Assembly: GCA_041576975.1 (NCBI GenBank)
Contig: JBFGJY010000051.1
Location: 1-18,018, forward strand
Direction: 5' to 3'
Origin: JBFGJY01 sp041576975
GTDB lineage: Bacteria > Pseudomonadota > Gammaproteobacteria > UBA4575
DNA: 18,018 nt
A program made the position numbers and the translations under genes. Within the stretch, counting starts at the first letter, position 1. Each line of letters opens with the position of its first letter. This document shows positions 8,523 through 15,475 of the stretch, one piece after another. The notes under the pieces were generated by a model. It had not been told where the DNA came from. It saw only the letters and a program-made list of their open reading frames with translations, and made no database searches.

Positions 8523-9488
8523 TCACACCGAAAATTTACGTATCAAGTCTATTACATTATCCGGATAATCTAACATTAACCAGTGCCCACCCTGAGCTAC
8601 GAATTCAGTCTTTACATTGGGAATTGAACTTTCCGTCTGATTTCGTTCTTCCTTGCGTGCCCAATCATTTTCCCCATAAACTAAAAGCACAGGAATTTCT
8701 ATGTTTTTGTAACTGCTTTTAACGTCATTCCACATATCTGCGTGGCGAATAAGATTTAAGAATGCTTGATAATAACCTTTACGAGTTCCTGATAAGTACA
8801 GCTCTTCAGCAAATTCATTCGAAATTGCATTCGGATTCGAGACGGTGCCCTCCATAACTTTGCGTTCAACCATTCTGTTGTTTAGCCGCATAGTGGTACC
8901 ACCAAGGACTGGTAGTTTGCACATTGTAATCACTAAATTTGCAATGGCATTGCCACGCCCAATACCTGCGCCCAAATAGTCATAGGGATTTATCGCGATT
9001 ACGCGATCGATTCTAGAATTTCGTTTTGCAGCAAGCATAAGTGACAACGTTGCGCCAATTGAGACTCCAGCCAAAGTAATATTATGCAGATCTCTATCAT
9101 TTAAAAATCCTTCTACTTTATCTGCAAAAAATTGAGGTGTGTAATCAACTGCCGGGATGTCTGAGTACCCATGACCTGGGTAATCGAATGCATAAACAGT
9201 AAATGATTTACTAAGTACTGGAATAATTTTGTAATAAATATCAAGCTGAGAGCGAAATGTGTGCAGTAGCACTACAATAGGTCCACTTCCTATTGTTATA
9301 TAACGTACTTTAACCCCTTCAACAGTAGTGTAGTTAATAGGTATATCTGGCAGCAAAGCTAGTGTCTGTGGAGTATTGGGTTCTGATTTAAACGCCGCAA
9401 CAATATAAGAAACAAAAACGGGTGCTACGGCTACAAGGCCGATGATTACCAGTATTAAAAGAATGTCCACAAATTTAGCCCCCAACAC
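8523..9488 (-). CDS. Membrane-anchored alpha/beta hydrolase
   Basis: An alpha/beta-hydrolase-fold enzyme of up to 321 residues. A hydrophobic helix (about 8-31, ILLILVIIGLVAVAPVFVSYI) anchors it with the catalytic domain outside the cytoplasm. The nucleophile is S143 in the elbow GVSIG, the acid is probably D275 (GENDW) and the base H302 (GGHWLM). FDYPGHGYSD (101-110) is typical of the fold. The usual HG-x-P oxyanion segment is replaced by LLHTFRSQ (74-81). The first possible start is GTG at 9486-9488. An internal GTG at 9468-9470 (residue 7) is better placed behind a GGGGG tract and would give 315 residues. Substrate unknown; esterase or epoxide-hydrolase-like activities are possible. The neighbours offer no pathway clue. 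Confidence 0.85.
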   Translation of the reverse strand: MLGAKFVDILLILVIIGLVAVAPVFVSYIVAAFKSEPNTPQTLALLPDIPINYTTVEGVKVRYITIGSGPIVVLLHTFRSQLDIYYKIIPVLSKSFTVYAFDYPGHGYSDIPAVDYTPQFFADKVEGFLNDRDLHNITLAGVSIGATLSLMLAAKRNSRIDRVIAINPYDYLGAGIGRGNAIANLVITMCKLPVLGGTTMRLNNRMVERKVMEGTVSNPNAISNEFAEELYLSGTRKGYYQAFLNLIRHADMWNDVKSSYKNIEIPVLLVYGENDWARKEERNQTESSIPNVKTEFVAQGGHWLMLDYPDNVIDLIRKFSV

Positions 9489-9752
9489 GGGTCGATTATT
9501 AATTTATTAAAATATAATACTGCTATAAACAGTAATAATAAAATTTTACTTCATGCAGGGGGCTGTAATGGAGTTGATAAAAAAACCTAGCTTGTATCTT
9601 TGTACGACTCATTCTTTGTGTGCAAACGCACCGACACTATTTAGTTCAATCTAAGAGGCTCATTCTGTTTAATAAATTGCCGGTATGTTTTTCCTTAGAT
9701 GTGCGATCACAATAAGCCTGCATTAGTGAACTTATGTCATAGATAATTAATT

Positions 9753-9896
9753 CTAGTTATGACGATGTCTTAAAAGTCGTGCAATCAGTATTGCCAAGAG
9801 TATGAGCCATCCAAATGGATAGGGAAATATGCCACTGAAGTAGGCTAACAGAGTAACTAACAGCAGTGTGACTAACAGGGTAGTAATCCAATCCAC
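9753..9896 (-). CDS. Small two-helix membrane protein, GTG start
   Basis: A 47-residue frame from GTG (9894-9896) to TAG (9753-9755). It starts VDWITTLLVTLLLVTLLAY (translated with initial Met), then SGIFPYPFGW, then LILLAILIARLLRHRHN. That is two short hydrophobic helices joined by a Pro/Gly/aromatic turn and closed by a basic tail, a coherent inner-membrane protein. I have an unverified recollection of similar tiny proteins with a FPYPFGW turn in gammaproteobacteria. The ribosome binding site is weak (GGA about 6 nt upstream). A longer frame on the same strand (9757-9975) is less protein-like over this stretch and is probably the shadow. Function unknown. Confidence 0.55.
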   Translation of the reverse strand: MDWITTLLVTLLLVTLLAYFSGIFPYPFGWLILLAILIARLLRHRHN

Positions 9897-10090
9897 ACAG
9901 GTTCCAAAAATTATCAAGCAGTGATTCGTAACGTATTACGCAGAATAAAACGAAAACTATAAGTCTGTTGATCATTGCCTACAATCGAGGCAATTATTTG
10001 CTTTTCTCTGTTGAACTATTCTGTTGTAAGAATCTGTCCTCCACATTAAGCGTATTTTCTTGAGACATACATCTAAGTAATGAACTTATT

Positions 10091-10516
10091 TTAACAATTA
10101 ACCAAACTCAATGTGATCGCAAATTCGTCAAACGAATCAGTAATTTTCAACCATCGATTATCAGTGACTGGATTTTCTCCCCACTGCAAAGTAACTACAC
10201 TAGGCGAAATTGAGTCACTTCGGTAGTCAAGTGCAAGGGGTTGATGTGGCCCTAAATCCCCAATCAACACACATTGTTGTGGGTTCAAGTTTCCTGGAGG
10301 ATGATCGGAATCTGGATGACCAAGCATGGCCCTGTCATGTTCGGTTAAGAATCGAGATGTTTTACCCCACATGCCATCGTAGTTATGAAGATTTATCTTT
10401 GAATTTAATGAATTTGTTAATCCTACAGAGTATTGTGGAAATATAGGTTTGTTGATGCCTCCATTTTCTACATAATGGCACAACAAGGCTGGTAATTTAT
10501 GTCCAAGTATATTCAT
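10091..10516 (-). CDS. SMI1/KNR4-like (SUKH) family protein, possibly N-terminally shortened
   Basis: A 141-residue protein resembling the SMI1/KNR4 (SUKH) superfamily, which includes immunity proteins for bacterial polymorphic toxins as well as general adaptors. Pointers are KLPALLCHYVENGG (8-21, like the family's LP-x-x-y...NGG segment), the central LIGDLGPHQPLALDYR, and VVTLQWGE with a C-terminal FDEFAITL. Family members usually have 20-40 residues before the LP motif, whereas here only seven precede it. The same frame upstream of the ATG reads NVSDESNRGLE and then TAA immediately before the ATG, which looks like the missing N-terminus cut by a stop codon. No toxin gene is adjacent, so it is an orphan. 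No clear ribosome binding site precedes the ATG. Confidence 0.6.
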   Translation of the reverse strand: MNILGHKLPALLCHYVENGGINKPIFPQYSVGLTNSLNSKINLHNYDGMWGKTSRFLTEHDRAMLGHPDSDHPPGNLNPQQCVLIGDLGPHQPLALDYRSDSISPSVVTLQWGENPVTDNRWLKITDSFDEFAITLSLVNC

Positions 10517-10591
10517 TTATTCGAGCCCACGATTTGACTCATCGCTTACATTTTGTTTTTGGGCGAATAATTGACCTTTTAATAATAATGT

Positions 10592-10792
10592 ATGAACAAG
10601 ACCATCATAACCATTGGGCTCATTATAGTTGCCATTGGCGTAATGTGGCCGCTACTTAGCAAACTACCTTTTGGGAGATTGCCAGGGGATTTAGCATTTA
10701 AAAAAGATGGGTTTAGTTTTTATCTTCCAATTACGACAATGATTATTGTGAGCATAGTCTTATCGTTAATATTTTGGTTCTTTAGAAAATAA
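10592..10792 (+). CDS. DUF2905 family small membrane protein
   Basis: A 66-residue protein with two membrane helices (about 4-21 and 46-63) joined by a loop containing PFGRLPGDLAFKKDGFSFYLPI. The GRLPGD...F-x-FY-x-P signature is that of the DUF2905 family, small inner-membrane proteins found across many bacteria with no known function. Its length is normal for the family. No strong Shine-Dalgarno is visible before the ATG. It diverges from the SUKH gene, with 75 bp between the two starts, and is followed 12 bp after its stop by repeat copy 2. Confidence 0.88.
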   Translation: MNKTIITIGLIIVAIGVMWPLLSKLPFGRLPGDLAFKKDGFSFYLPITTMIIVSIVLSLIFWFFRK

Positions 10793-10804
10793 TGTTTTGG
10801 TCGA

Positions 10805-10832
10805 ATGACTGCTTTCGACCCAAAGCAAACAT
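10805..10832. repeat. Dispersed palindromic repeat, copy 2
   Basis: Reads AATGACTGCTTTCGACCCAA, then AGCAAACAT. The centre is in the opposite orientation (CGACCC rather than GGGTCG), as expected for a palindromic unit inserted either way round. It sits between the DUF2905 stop and the pyrophosphatase start. Confidence 0.7.
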
Positions 10833-10901
10833 CCAAATTTAACTGATATTCGTGTTCTTTCATAACTAGATTAAATTAATTATGTGCTGTAATTTAATGC
10901 A

Positions 10902-11516
10902 ATGACACAATCTTCATTTAATCGTTGGCGCCCGCATCCTTGGCATGGGCTCGATGTTGGTCCAAATCCGCCTGTACATGTCCATGCATATATCGAAATC
11001 ACTCCCTTTGATACGGTAAAATATGAAGTAGATAAAAACACCGGTTATCTAAGAGTGGACCGTCCACATCGAACATCTTCCCTTCCGCCGACTCTCTATG
11101 GTTTTATACCAAGAACCTATTGCGGTGAGCGCGTTCGATCACTGATGAGTACTGCAAAATCGGGAGACACTGACCCCCTAGACATATGTGTAATAAGTGA
11201 ACATCTTATATTACGTGCGGAAGTTCTGCTCAATGCACGAGTTGTCGGTGGACTTCCGATGCTTGATAGGGATGAAGCCGACGATAAAATTATTGCAGTG
11301 CTTGAGAACGATAGGGTGTGGAGTCAAGTTCGGGAACTATCCGAGCTTCCAGCTTCAATGATAGAGCGTCTGCGGCATTACTTCACTACATACAAAGTGC
11401 TTCCTGGAGAAGAGTCGAGTGTTTTTGTTGATGAGCCCTATGGCCAGACCCATGCGATGTCTGTAGTTACTGCTGCTATAGAAGATTATCAAGAGAAATT
11501 TGGAAAATTAGTTTAA
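10902..11516 (+). CDS. ppa: Inorganic pyrophosphatase, family I
   Basis: A 204-residue soluble family I pyrophosphatase hydrolysing PPi to two phosphates in the cytoplasm, which pulls biosynthetic reactions forward. The active-site residues known from the E. coli enzyme can be aligned: E32 (IEI), K40 and E42 (KYE), R54, Y66 and Y73 (LYGFIPRTY), D89/D91/D94 in SGDTDPLDICV, D124/D127/K129 in the DRDEADDK stretch, and Y164-K165 (TYKVLPG). It is longer than E. coli Ppa (176 residues) because of N- and C-terminal extensions. It resembles a divergent branch of the family, so it may be a second copy, although I cannot see the rest of the genome. The start lacks a clear ribosome binding site. It is flanked by repeat copies 2 and 3. 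Confidence 0.9.
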   Translation: MTQSSFNRWRPHPWHGLDVGPNPPVHVHAYIEITPFDTVKYEVDKNTGYLRVDRPHRTSSLPPTLYGFIPRTYCGERVRSLMSTAKSGDTDPLDICVISEHLILRAEVLLNARVVGGLPMLDRDEADDKIIAVLENDRVWSQVRELSELPASMIERLRHYFTTYKVLPGEESSVFVDEPYGQTHAMSVVTAAIEDYQEKFGKLV

Positions 11517-11603
11517 TCAACAGGCCGCTCACTTAACATTCGAACGAATTGAATAAAAAAATTGATGTGGCCATTTTACATGCTGTTGCTTAGCATCTTG
11601 TTG

Positions 11604-11633
11604 AATGACCGCTTTGGGCCGAAAGTGGACGTT
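11604..11633. repeat. Dispersed palindromic repeat, copy 3
   Basis: Reads AATGACCGCTTTGGGCCGAA, then AGTGGACGTT. The outer arms AATGACCGCTTT and AAAGTGGACGTT pair with few mismatches. It lies in the spacer between the pyrophosphatase and the small exported-protein gene. Confidence 0.75.
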
Positions 11634-11692
11634 TGAACAGCAGCGCAAGATTGATAAACAATTACATTTAACTAGTGGATATGTAAAACCGT

Positions 11693-12118
11693 ATGTCAAA
11701 TATCAAATTTTCCCTCAGCCTCTTATTATTATATTTGTTTGTAATGCCATGTTTTGCGGAAGAATTGCATTGTAGTTTTCATCCGAAATACGTTTGGCCA
11801 CTTTCCGATAAGGAATTAGAGAATTGGCAACGTAAGGAGGAATTTCAAAATGTCAGGCTGAATCGAGATGAAGAAGCTTTACACGATGTAATCTTAGTAA
11901 ATCGTGGCACAAAAGATTTAAAAAAAACCTTATTTTATGATGTGTATGACGCTGAAATGATCATAGATAATGCTAAATACGAAGGCTTTTACGATTCTCA
12001 TCGAAGGACATATTTTTTTACCAGCAGCTTTAATTTCAGCACAAGAATTCTTGTTGCGAAAACTGGGGAAGCAGTACTGGCAGAGAGTTTTGGAGTGTGG
12101 GAAGGCATGTGCGAATAA
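11693..12118 (+). CDS. Small exported protein of unknown function
   Basis: A 141-residue protein I do not recognise. The N-terminus is a clear signal peptide: FSLSLLLLYLFVMP core (6-19) and probable cleavage after C20-F21-A22, before EELHCSF. The VMPC segment is not a good lipobox, so I favour signal peptidase I and a periplasmic product. The mature chain is hydrophilic with only two cysteines, C27 and C140, near its two ends, so one disulfide could staple the termini. YDVYDAEMIIDNAKYEGFY and a following strand-rich segment (TYFFTSSFNFSTRILVA) suggest a small beta-rich fold. The ribosome binding site is weak. It stands alone between repeat copies 3 and 4. Confidence 0.6.
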   Translation: MSNIKFSLSLLLLYLFVMPCFAEELHCSFHPKYVWPLSDKELENWQRKEEFQNVRLNRDEEALHDVILVNRGTKDLKKTLFYDVYDAEMIIDNAKYEGFYDSHRRTYFFTSSFNFSTRILVAKTGEAVLAESFGVWEGMCE

Positions 12119-12172
12119 AACTCAGCAAAACTATATTGCAAGGTAGGGCTTGCTAATTTTAGATAGAATAAA

Positions 12173-12202
12173 AATGACCGCATTTGACCCAAAGTGGACA
12201 TT
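12173..12202. repeat. Dispersed palindromic repeat, copy 4
   Basis: Reads AATGACCGCATTTGACCCAA, then AGTGGACATT. It lies 55 bp beyond the exported-protein stop and is the last copy before the GC-richer cassette. Confidence 0.75.
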
Positions 12203-12403
12203 CCACGCCACAAAGAGGAGATAATTTTTTGCTTGAAAAATCTCTTTGCTGGAGGCCGGTGACTTCTTTTGTGATCAAAAAGACTTGAGGCGAAGAAAAC
12301 CCGAAACGTAGCTGGCACTCAGGATCGCGTTACTGACTTTTGTGCGTCTAGGTGAACTTACACGCTCAGTAAATTCTATCCCGCCCTTTTTACGTCTGCA
12401 TTC

Positions 12404-12454
12404 TTGCGCTCGATCAACTCAGTAGTACTATACTGCCTTTTATTATTATAAAAG
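12404..12454 (+). promoter_or_regulatory. Candidate promoter and operator for the cassette
   Basis: TTGCGC (12404-12409) could serve as a -35 box with TACTAT (12426-12431, 16-bp spacer) or TATACT (12429-12434, 19-bp spacer). Immediately downstream, CTTTTAT (12437-12443) and ATAAAAG (12448-12454) form a perfect 7-bp inverted repeat around TATT, where a transcription start would fall. A repressor site is a natural reading but is unproven. Confidence 0.3.
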
Positions 12455-12483
12455 TATGTAACGGTAAACAGCATTTACGACAT

Positions 12484-12488
12484 GGGAG
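12484..12488 (+). promoter_or_regulatory. Ribosome binding site fixing the start at 12498
   Basis: GGGAG at 12484-12488 is 9 nt ahead of the ATG at 12498. It directly abuts the earlier ATG at 12489 and overlaps the one at 12482, so both of those are poor starts. Confidence 0.55.
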
Positions 12489-12497
12489 ATGGTCAGC

Positions 12498-13103
12498 ATG
12501 GGTGAACAAAGCGAACAACTAATCGAACTGGATCTTGACCAGCCAATTTGGGATAGGTTTTTTAGCGTTCATCCGTTAGTCGTAATCGGCACTAGAGAGT
12601 CGGATGGCAGCGACGATCTGGCGCCCAAGCATTTGGTCATACCGGTAAGCTGGGAGAACTACTTCGGTTTCGTTTGCACCCCCAAGCATCGCACCTATCA
12701 AAATATTGTTCGGTCCAAGCAATTCACGGTTACCTATGCTCGGCCAAGCCAGGTCGTAATTGCGAGCCTAGCAGCAAGCCCACGATGCGAAGACGGTAGC
12801 AAACCGATCATTGACCTGTTACCAACAATACCGGCCAAAGATGTTGACGCTGTGCTAATGAAAGACGGTTATCTATTTCTGGAGTGCACCCTGCATAAAA
12901 TCTACGATGACTTCGGCGACAACAGTTTAATCACCGGCCGCATCCTGTCCGCACGGATTGCCAATGATGCCTTACGCGTTGCAGACGGTGATGATCAGCA
13001 TCTGCTGCAACAGGCGCCGTTGCTAGCCTATTTATACCCCGGCCGATTTGCTGAAATTAGTAATACACACACGCTGCCATTCCCACGAGGATTCAAAAGA
13101 TGA
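12498..13103 (+). CDS. Flavin reductase-like (FMN-binding split-barrel) protein
   Basis: A 201-residue protein with the look of the DIM6/NTAB flavin reductase family, whose members bind FMN in a split barrel and reduce it with NAD(P)H or use it for oxygenation. The strand pattern PLVVIGTRESDGSDDLAP (about 24-41), then HLVIPVSWENYFGFVC and TYQNIVRSKQFTVTY, fits the barrel with the phosphate-binding S/T-R-x-x-N-rich part altered. A later DGYLFLECTLHKIYD and SLITGRILSA match the C-terminal half. First gene of a three-gene operon; its TGA overlaps the ATG of the next gene (ATGA at 13100-13103). The start at 12498 is chosen from the ribosome binding site. The GC content is higher than in the flanking genes. 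The substrate or partner monooxygenase is unknown. Confidence 0.75.
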   Translation: MGEQSEQLIELDLDQPIWDRFFSVHPLVVIGTRESDGSDDLAPKHLVIPVSWENYFGFVCTPKHRTYQNIVRSKQFTVTYARPSQVVIASLAASPRCEDGSKPIIDLLPTIPAKDVDAVLMKDGYLFLECTLHKIYDDFGDNSLITGRILSARIANDALRVADGDDQHLLQQAPLLAYLYPGRFAEISNTHTLPFPRGFKR

Positions 13104-14284
13104 ACCAATTGTCCGCCGCGGCGGACATCCAAACATTTCTCAGTGAACAACAAGCGGCAATGACCAAGTTGCTGACCGAGCTGGTCGCTATCGAATCCCC
13201 ATCCGATGTTGCCGCTGCACAGCAACCCATCCTGCAACGACTGAAAAGCGAATTTGAGGCGCTCGACTATCGGGTCCGCATCATTCCCGGTCGGTGTTCA
13301 GGCGGTCACCTGTTTAGCAGATCAGCAGCTCGCGCAGCCATACCCAATTCGCAGTTACTGCTTGGTCACTGTGATACCGTATGGCCAATAGGCACTTTGG
13401 CAACTATGCCCCTGCAAACAGAGGATGGAATGATGCGTGGGCCGGGTATTTACGACATGAAAGCCGGACTGGTAGAAATGATCTTCGCCTTGAAAGCGCT
13501 ACAAGCACTGGAGCTGCAACCCAAGGTTGCTCCAATCATATTCATCAATTCCGACGAGGAAATCGGCAGCCGCGAATCAACTCGCTATGTGCGACGCCTG
13601 GCACAACTAGTGGACCGCGCGTTAGTGCTGGAACCCTCGCTCGGCCTAACAGGAAAGATCAAAACCGCGCGTAAAGGCGTCGGTCGCTTTGAGATTAAAG
13701 TCAGCGGCAAGGCAGCGCATGCGGGACTTGACCCCGGCGCTGGCGCCAGCGCTATCCTGGAACTGTCGCATGTCATTCAGAAGCTGTTTGCGTTAAATAA
13801 TCCCGACCAGGGCATATCCGTTAACGTCGGTGTTATTGACGGCGGTACACGCGCGAACGTGGTTGCACCGGAGAGCAGTGCTGTGATCGATGTGCGTGTA
13901 GAAACACAGGCCGACGGCCAACGCATTGAGAACGTGATCCATGCAATACAACCCGAAGATCCCAGCGTCAGCCTGAACATCGAAGGGGGCATCGGTCGCC
14001 CGCCAATGGAACGCACGCCGGCCAACCGCCAGCTGTGGAGTGTTGCGACGGACCTGGCCAGCGTGCTCAATATCGATCTGGAACAAGGCACTGCTGGTGG
14101 TGGTTCCGATGGCAATACAACCAGCCTGTATACCGCCACTCTTGACGGTCTGGGTGCTGTTGGCGATGGCGCCCATGCTGCCCATGAATTTATCTACACC
14201 GATCAACTCCCGCAACGTTGTGCCCTATTAACAGTACTATTGCTGGCGCCACCGCTGGGTATTCATCAGGAGGAGCTTGCATGA
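13100..14284 (+). CDS. M20 family metallopeptidase, glutamate carboxypeptidase-like
   Basis: A 394-residue di-zinc amidohydrolase of the M20 family, closest in pattern to Pseudomonas carboxypeptidase G2, which removes C-terminal glutamate from folates and peptides. The metal and catalytic residues are all present: H90 (GHCDTVW), D119 (YDMKAG, bridging), E153-E154 (SDEEIGS, general base and ligand), E178 (LEPS) and H362 (AHAAHEF). H207 in GKAAHAG marks the inserted dimerisation domain (about 193-305). There is no signal peptide, unlike periplasmic CPG2, so it should be cytoplasmic. CGAGG at 13086-13090 is the ribosome binding site. Both ends overlap neighbours by ATGA, which implies translational coupling. 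The real substrate is unknown; an N-acylated amino acid or glutamyl conjugate is plausible. Confidence 0.87.
   Translation: MNQLSAAADIQTFLSEQQAAMTKLLTELVAIESPSDVAAAQQPILQRLKSEFEALDYRVRIIPGRCSGGHLFSRSAARAAIPNSQLLLGHCDTVWPIGTLATMPLQTEDGMMRGPGIYDMKAGLVEMIFALKALQALELQPKVAPIIFINSDEEIGSRESTRYVRRLAQLVDRALVLEPSLGLTGKIKTARKGVGRFEIKVSGKAAHAGLDPGAGASAILELSHVIQKLFALNNPDQGISVNVGVIDGGTRANVVAPESSAVIDVRVETQADGQRIENVIHAIQPEDPSVSLNIEGGIGRPPMERTPANRQLWSVATDLASVLNIDLEQGTAGGGSDGNTTSLYTATLDGLGAVGDGAHAAHEFIYTDQLPQRCALLTVLLLAPPLGIHQEELA
14268..14273 (+). promoter_or_regulatory. Perfect Shine-Dalgarno for the third cassette gene
   Basis: AGGAGG lies inside the end of the M20 reading frame, 7 nt before the ATG at 14281. 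It decides that start and supports efficient reinitiation after the overlapping M20 stop codon. Confidence 0.8.
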
Positions 14285-15300
14285 CTCACTATGTTTATAC
14301 TTCAGTAACACGAATCTCTGATCTCGCTGCACAGGACTTCAAAGTACAAACCGTTGATCGCACGCAATGGCAGACCGGTGACTATGTTGTCGGCCGCGTG
14401 CTGAACACCGCTGGTACCCTGCATAACATAGAGCTGCCCAATGGGCGCATGATCGAAGTATTCGAGAATGATCTCATCATTGGTACATTTGGCGCACGCA
14501 TGGCAACCCTCGAAGCCGTCGGTAACTGGCAGGCCATTACCGATGATACGTTCAATGCGCTTACTTCAGCCGGTTTATTTGGTCAGCTAATCTCAAAATC
14601 GCCTTTTATGCCGGCACTGATGTCGCTGCGCTATGTCGGCCACGTGACTCGCAACGGCAAGCGCGTGGGCATGGGTGATTTCGTTCACAACCCGCCGGAA
14701 CAAACTCTTACAGCACCGGTAATTTTGATCGTTGGCACATCCATGTCCGCTGGCAAAACCACGTCCGGGCGAGTGATCGTGCGTATGCTTAAACAGCAAG
14801 GTTTACAGGTCGTGGCTGCCAAATTCACCGGTGCCGCCAGGTATCGAGATGTATTGAGTTACAAGGATGCTGGCGCTGATGCCATTTACGATTTCGTCGA
14901 TGCCGGCTTGCCATCGACGGTGTGTGACGATCAGTTATTTAGTAGCGCGATGTCCAAGATGCTGTCAGTGATTGCCAGCAATCGACCGGATGTCGTTGTC
15001 GCTGAGGCAGGCGCCTCGCCGCTGGAACCTTACAACGGTGATACAGCCATTGCGTTGCTCGGTGATCGAGTCTGCTTCATGCTGTTGTGTGCATCGGATC
15101 CGTATGCGGTTATGGGCGTAGCCAGTGCATTTGACCGGCAGCCGGACCTGGTTGCCGGGGGGGCGGCCAATACCAAGGCTGGTATTGAACTGGTGAATAA
15201 ACTGACCGGTCTGCCAGCACTCAATTTGATGGATCAAGCCAGCTATCCTGACCTGCAGCAACGTATATTGAAGGCTTTAGGGAGTCTAACCACTCCTTAA
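14281..15300 (+). CDS. DUF1611-type P-loop protein, dethiobiotin-synthetase-like
   Basis: A 339-residue protein with an N-terminal beta-rich domain (about 20-130; GDYVVGRVLNTAGTLHNIEL, GTFGARMATLEAVGNW) and a C-terminal SIMIBI-type P-loop domain. The Walker A is GTSMSAGKT (152-160), close to the GT-x-x-x-x-GKT loop of dethiobiotin synthetase. DVVVAEAGAS (237-246) sits where that family has its VVEGAGG loop. The arrangement recalls DUF1611 proteins, some of which (DgcN) act in D-amino acid metabolism next to a dipeptide epimerase. It may be an ATP-dependent ligase, kinase or acyltransferase; I cannot choose. The start at 14281 is preferred over an upstream in-frame ATG at 14218 because AGGAGG (14268-14273) lies 7 nt before it and it makes an ATGA overlap with the M20 gene. 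Confidence 0.7.
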   Translation: MTHYVYTSVTRISDLAAQDFKVQTVDRTQWQTGDYVVGRVLNTAGTLHNIELPNGRMIEVFENDLIIGTFGARMATLEAVGNWQAITDDTFNALTSAGLFGQLISKSPFMPALMSLRYVGHVTRNGKRVGMGDFVHNPPEQTLTAPVILIVGTSMSAGKTTSGRVIVRMLKQQGLQVVAAKFTGAARYRDVLSYKDAGADAIYDFVDAGLPSTVCDDQLFSSAMSKMLSVIASNRPDVVVAEAGASPLEPYNGDTAIALLGDRVCFMLLCASDPYAVMGVASAFDRQPDLVAGGAANTKAGIELVNKLTGLPALNLMDQASYPDLQQRILKALGSLTTP

Positions 15301-15303
15301 GCC
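15273..15303 (+). terminator. Strong hairpin at the end of the cassette
   Basis: GGCTTTAGGGAGT (15273-15285) pairs with ACTCCTTAAGCC (15292-15303) around CTAACC, with one bulged base and one mismatch. It spans the last codons and the stop. No T-tract follows (CCGGCCCCTTTA comes next), so it is either a non-canonical terminator or a 3'-end stabilising hairpin. The remaining spacer to 15475 has no credible gene. Confidence 0.4.
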
Positions 15304-15475
15304 GGCCCCTTTATGGACTGCCAAGGCCCTAAATTTTCTACGGCACATCTCACATTCGCTACGCGAACTATCAACGATGTTATAGGGTTAATTGTAATCC
15401 TTTTGCAATCATCCATTACCGCGAAGATTCGGTGGACGTGCGCGGTAGACCGCATATTGGATGTATGGTTAGTGT

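Larger units (their letters stand above)
12119..12497. other. Intergenic region ahead of the three-gene cassette
   Basis: About 380 bp with no credible gene. It holds repeat copy 4 (12173-12202), a nested low-GC inverted repeat (CAAAGAG 12211-12217 with CTCTTTG 12242-12248, enclosing ATTTTT/AAAAAT), a candidate promoter (12404-12434), a perfect AT palindrome (12437-12454) and the cassette's ribosome binding site (12484-12488). The base composition changes from AT-rich to GC-richer across this stretch. Confidence 0.6.

Noticed and set aside
9568..9654. 28-residue plus-strand peptide with GGGGG ahead of its ATG
   Set aside because: No hydrophobic or structural pattern, and no recognisable family; too short to support.
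9757..9975. 72-residue minus-strand frame starting at an ATG
   Set aside because: Its second half is the out-of-frame reading of the more convincing GTG-started membrane protein at 9753-9896; the first 25 residues could still be a remnant.
9994..10068. 24-residue minus-strand hydrophilic peptide
   Set aside because: No ribosome binding site and no family; may be a remnant in line with the ATG frame at 9975, but the evidence is too thin.
10210..10446. 78-residue plus-strand frame
   Set aside because: Antisense to the SUKH-like gene and not protein-like.
11998..12318. 106-residue minus-strand frame rich in Arg, Lys and Ser
   Set aside because: Runs through repeat copy 4 and the end of the exported-protein gene; composition looks like translated spacer.
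13777..14215. Long minus-strand frames under the M20 gene (120 and 140 residues)
   Set aside because: Shadows of the GC-richer M20 gene, whose catalytic residues are all intact.
14218..14280. Upstream ATG extension of the P-loop protein
   Set aside because: No ribosome binding site there, and it would overlap the M20 gene by 67 bp; the ATG at 14281 has a perfect AGGAGG and an ATGA overlap.
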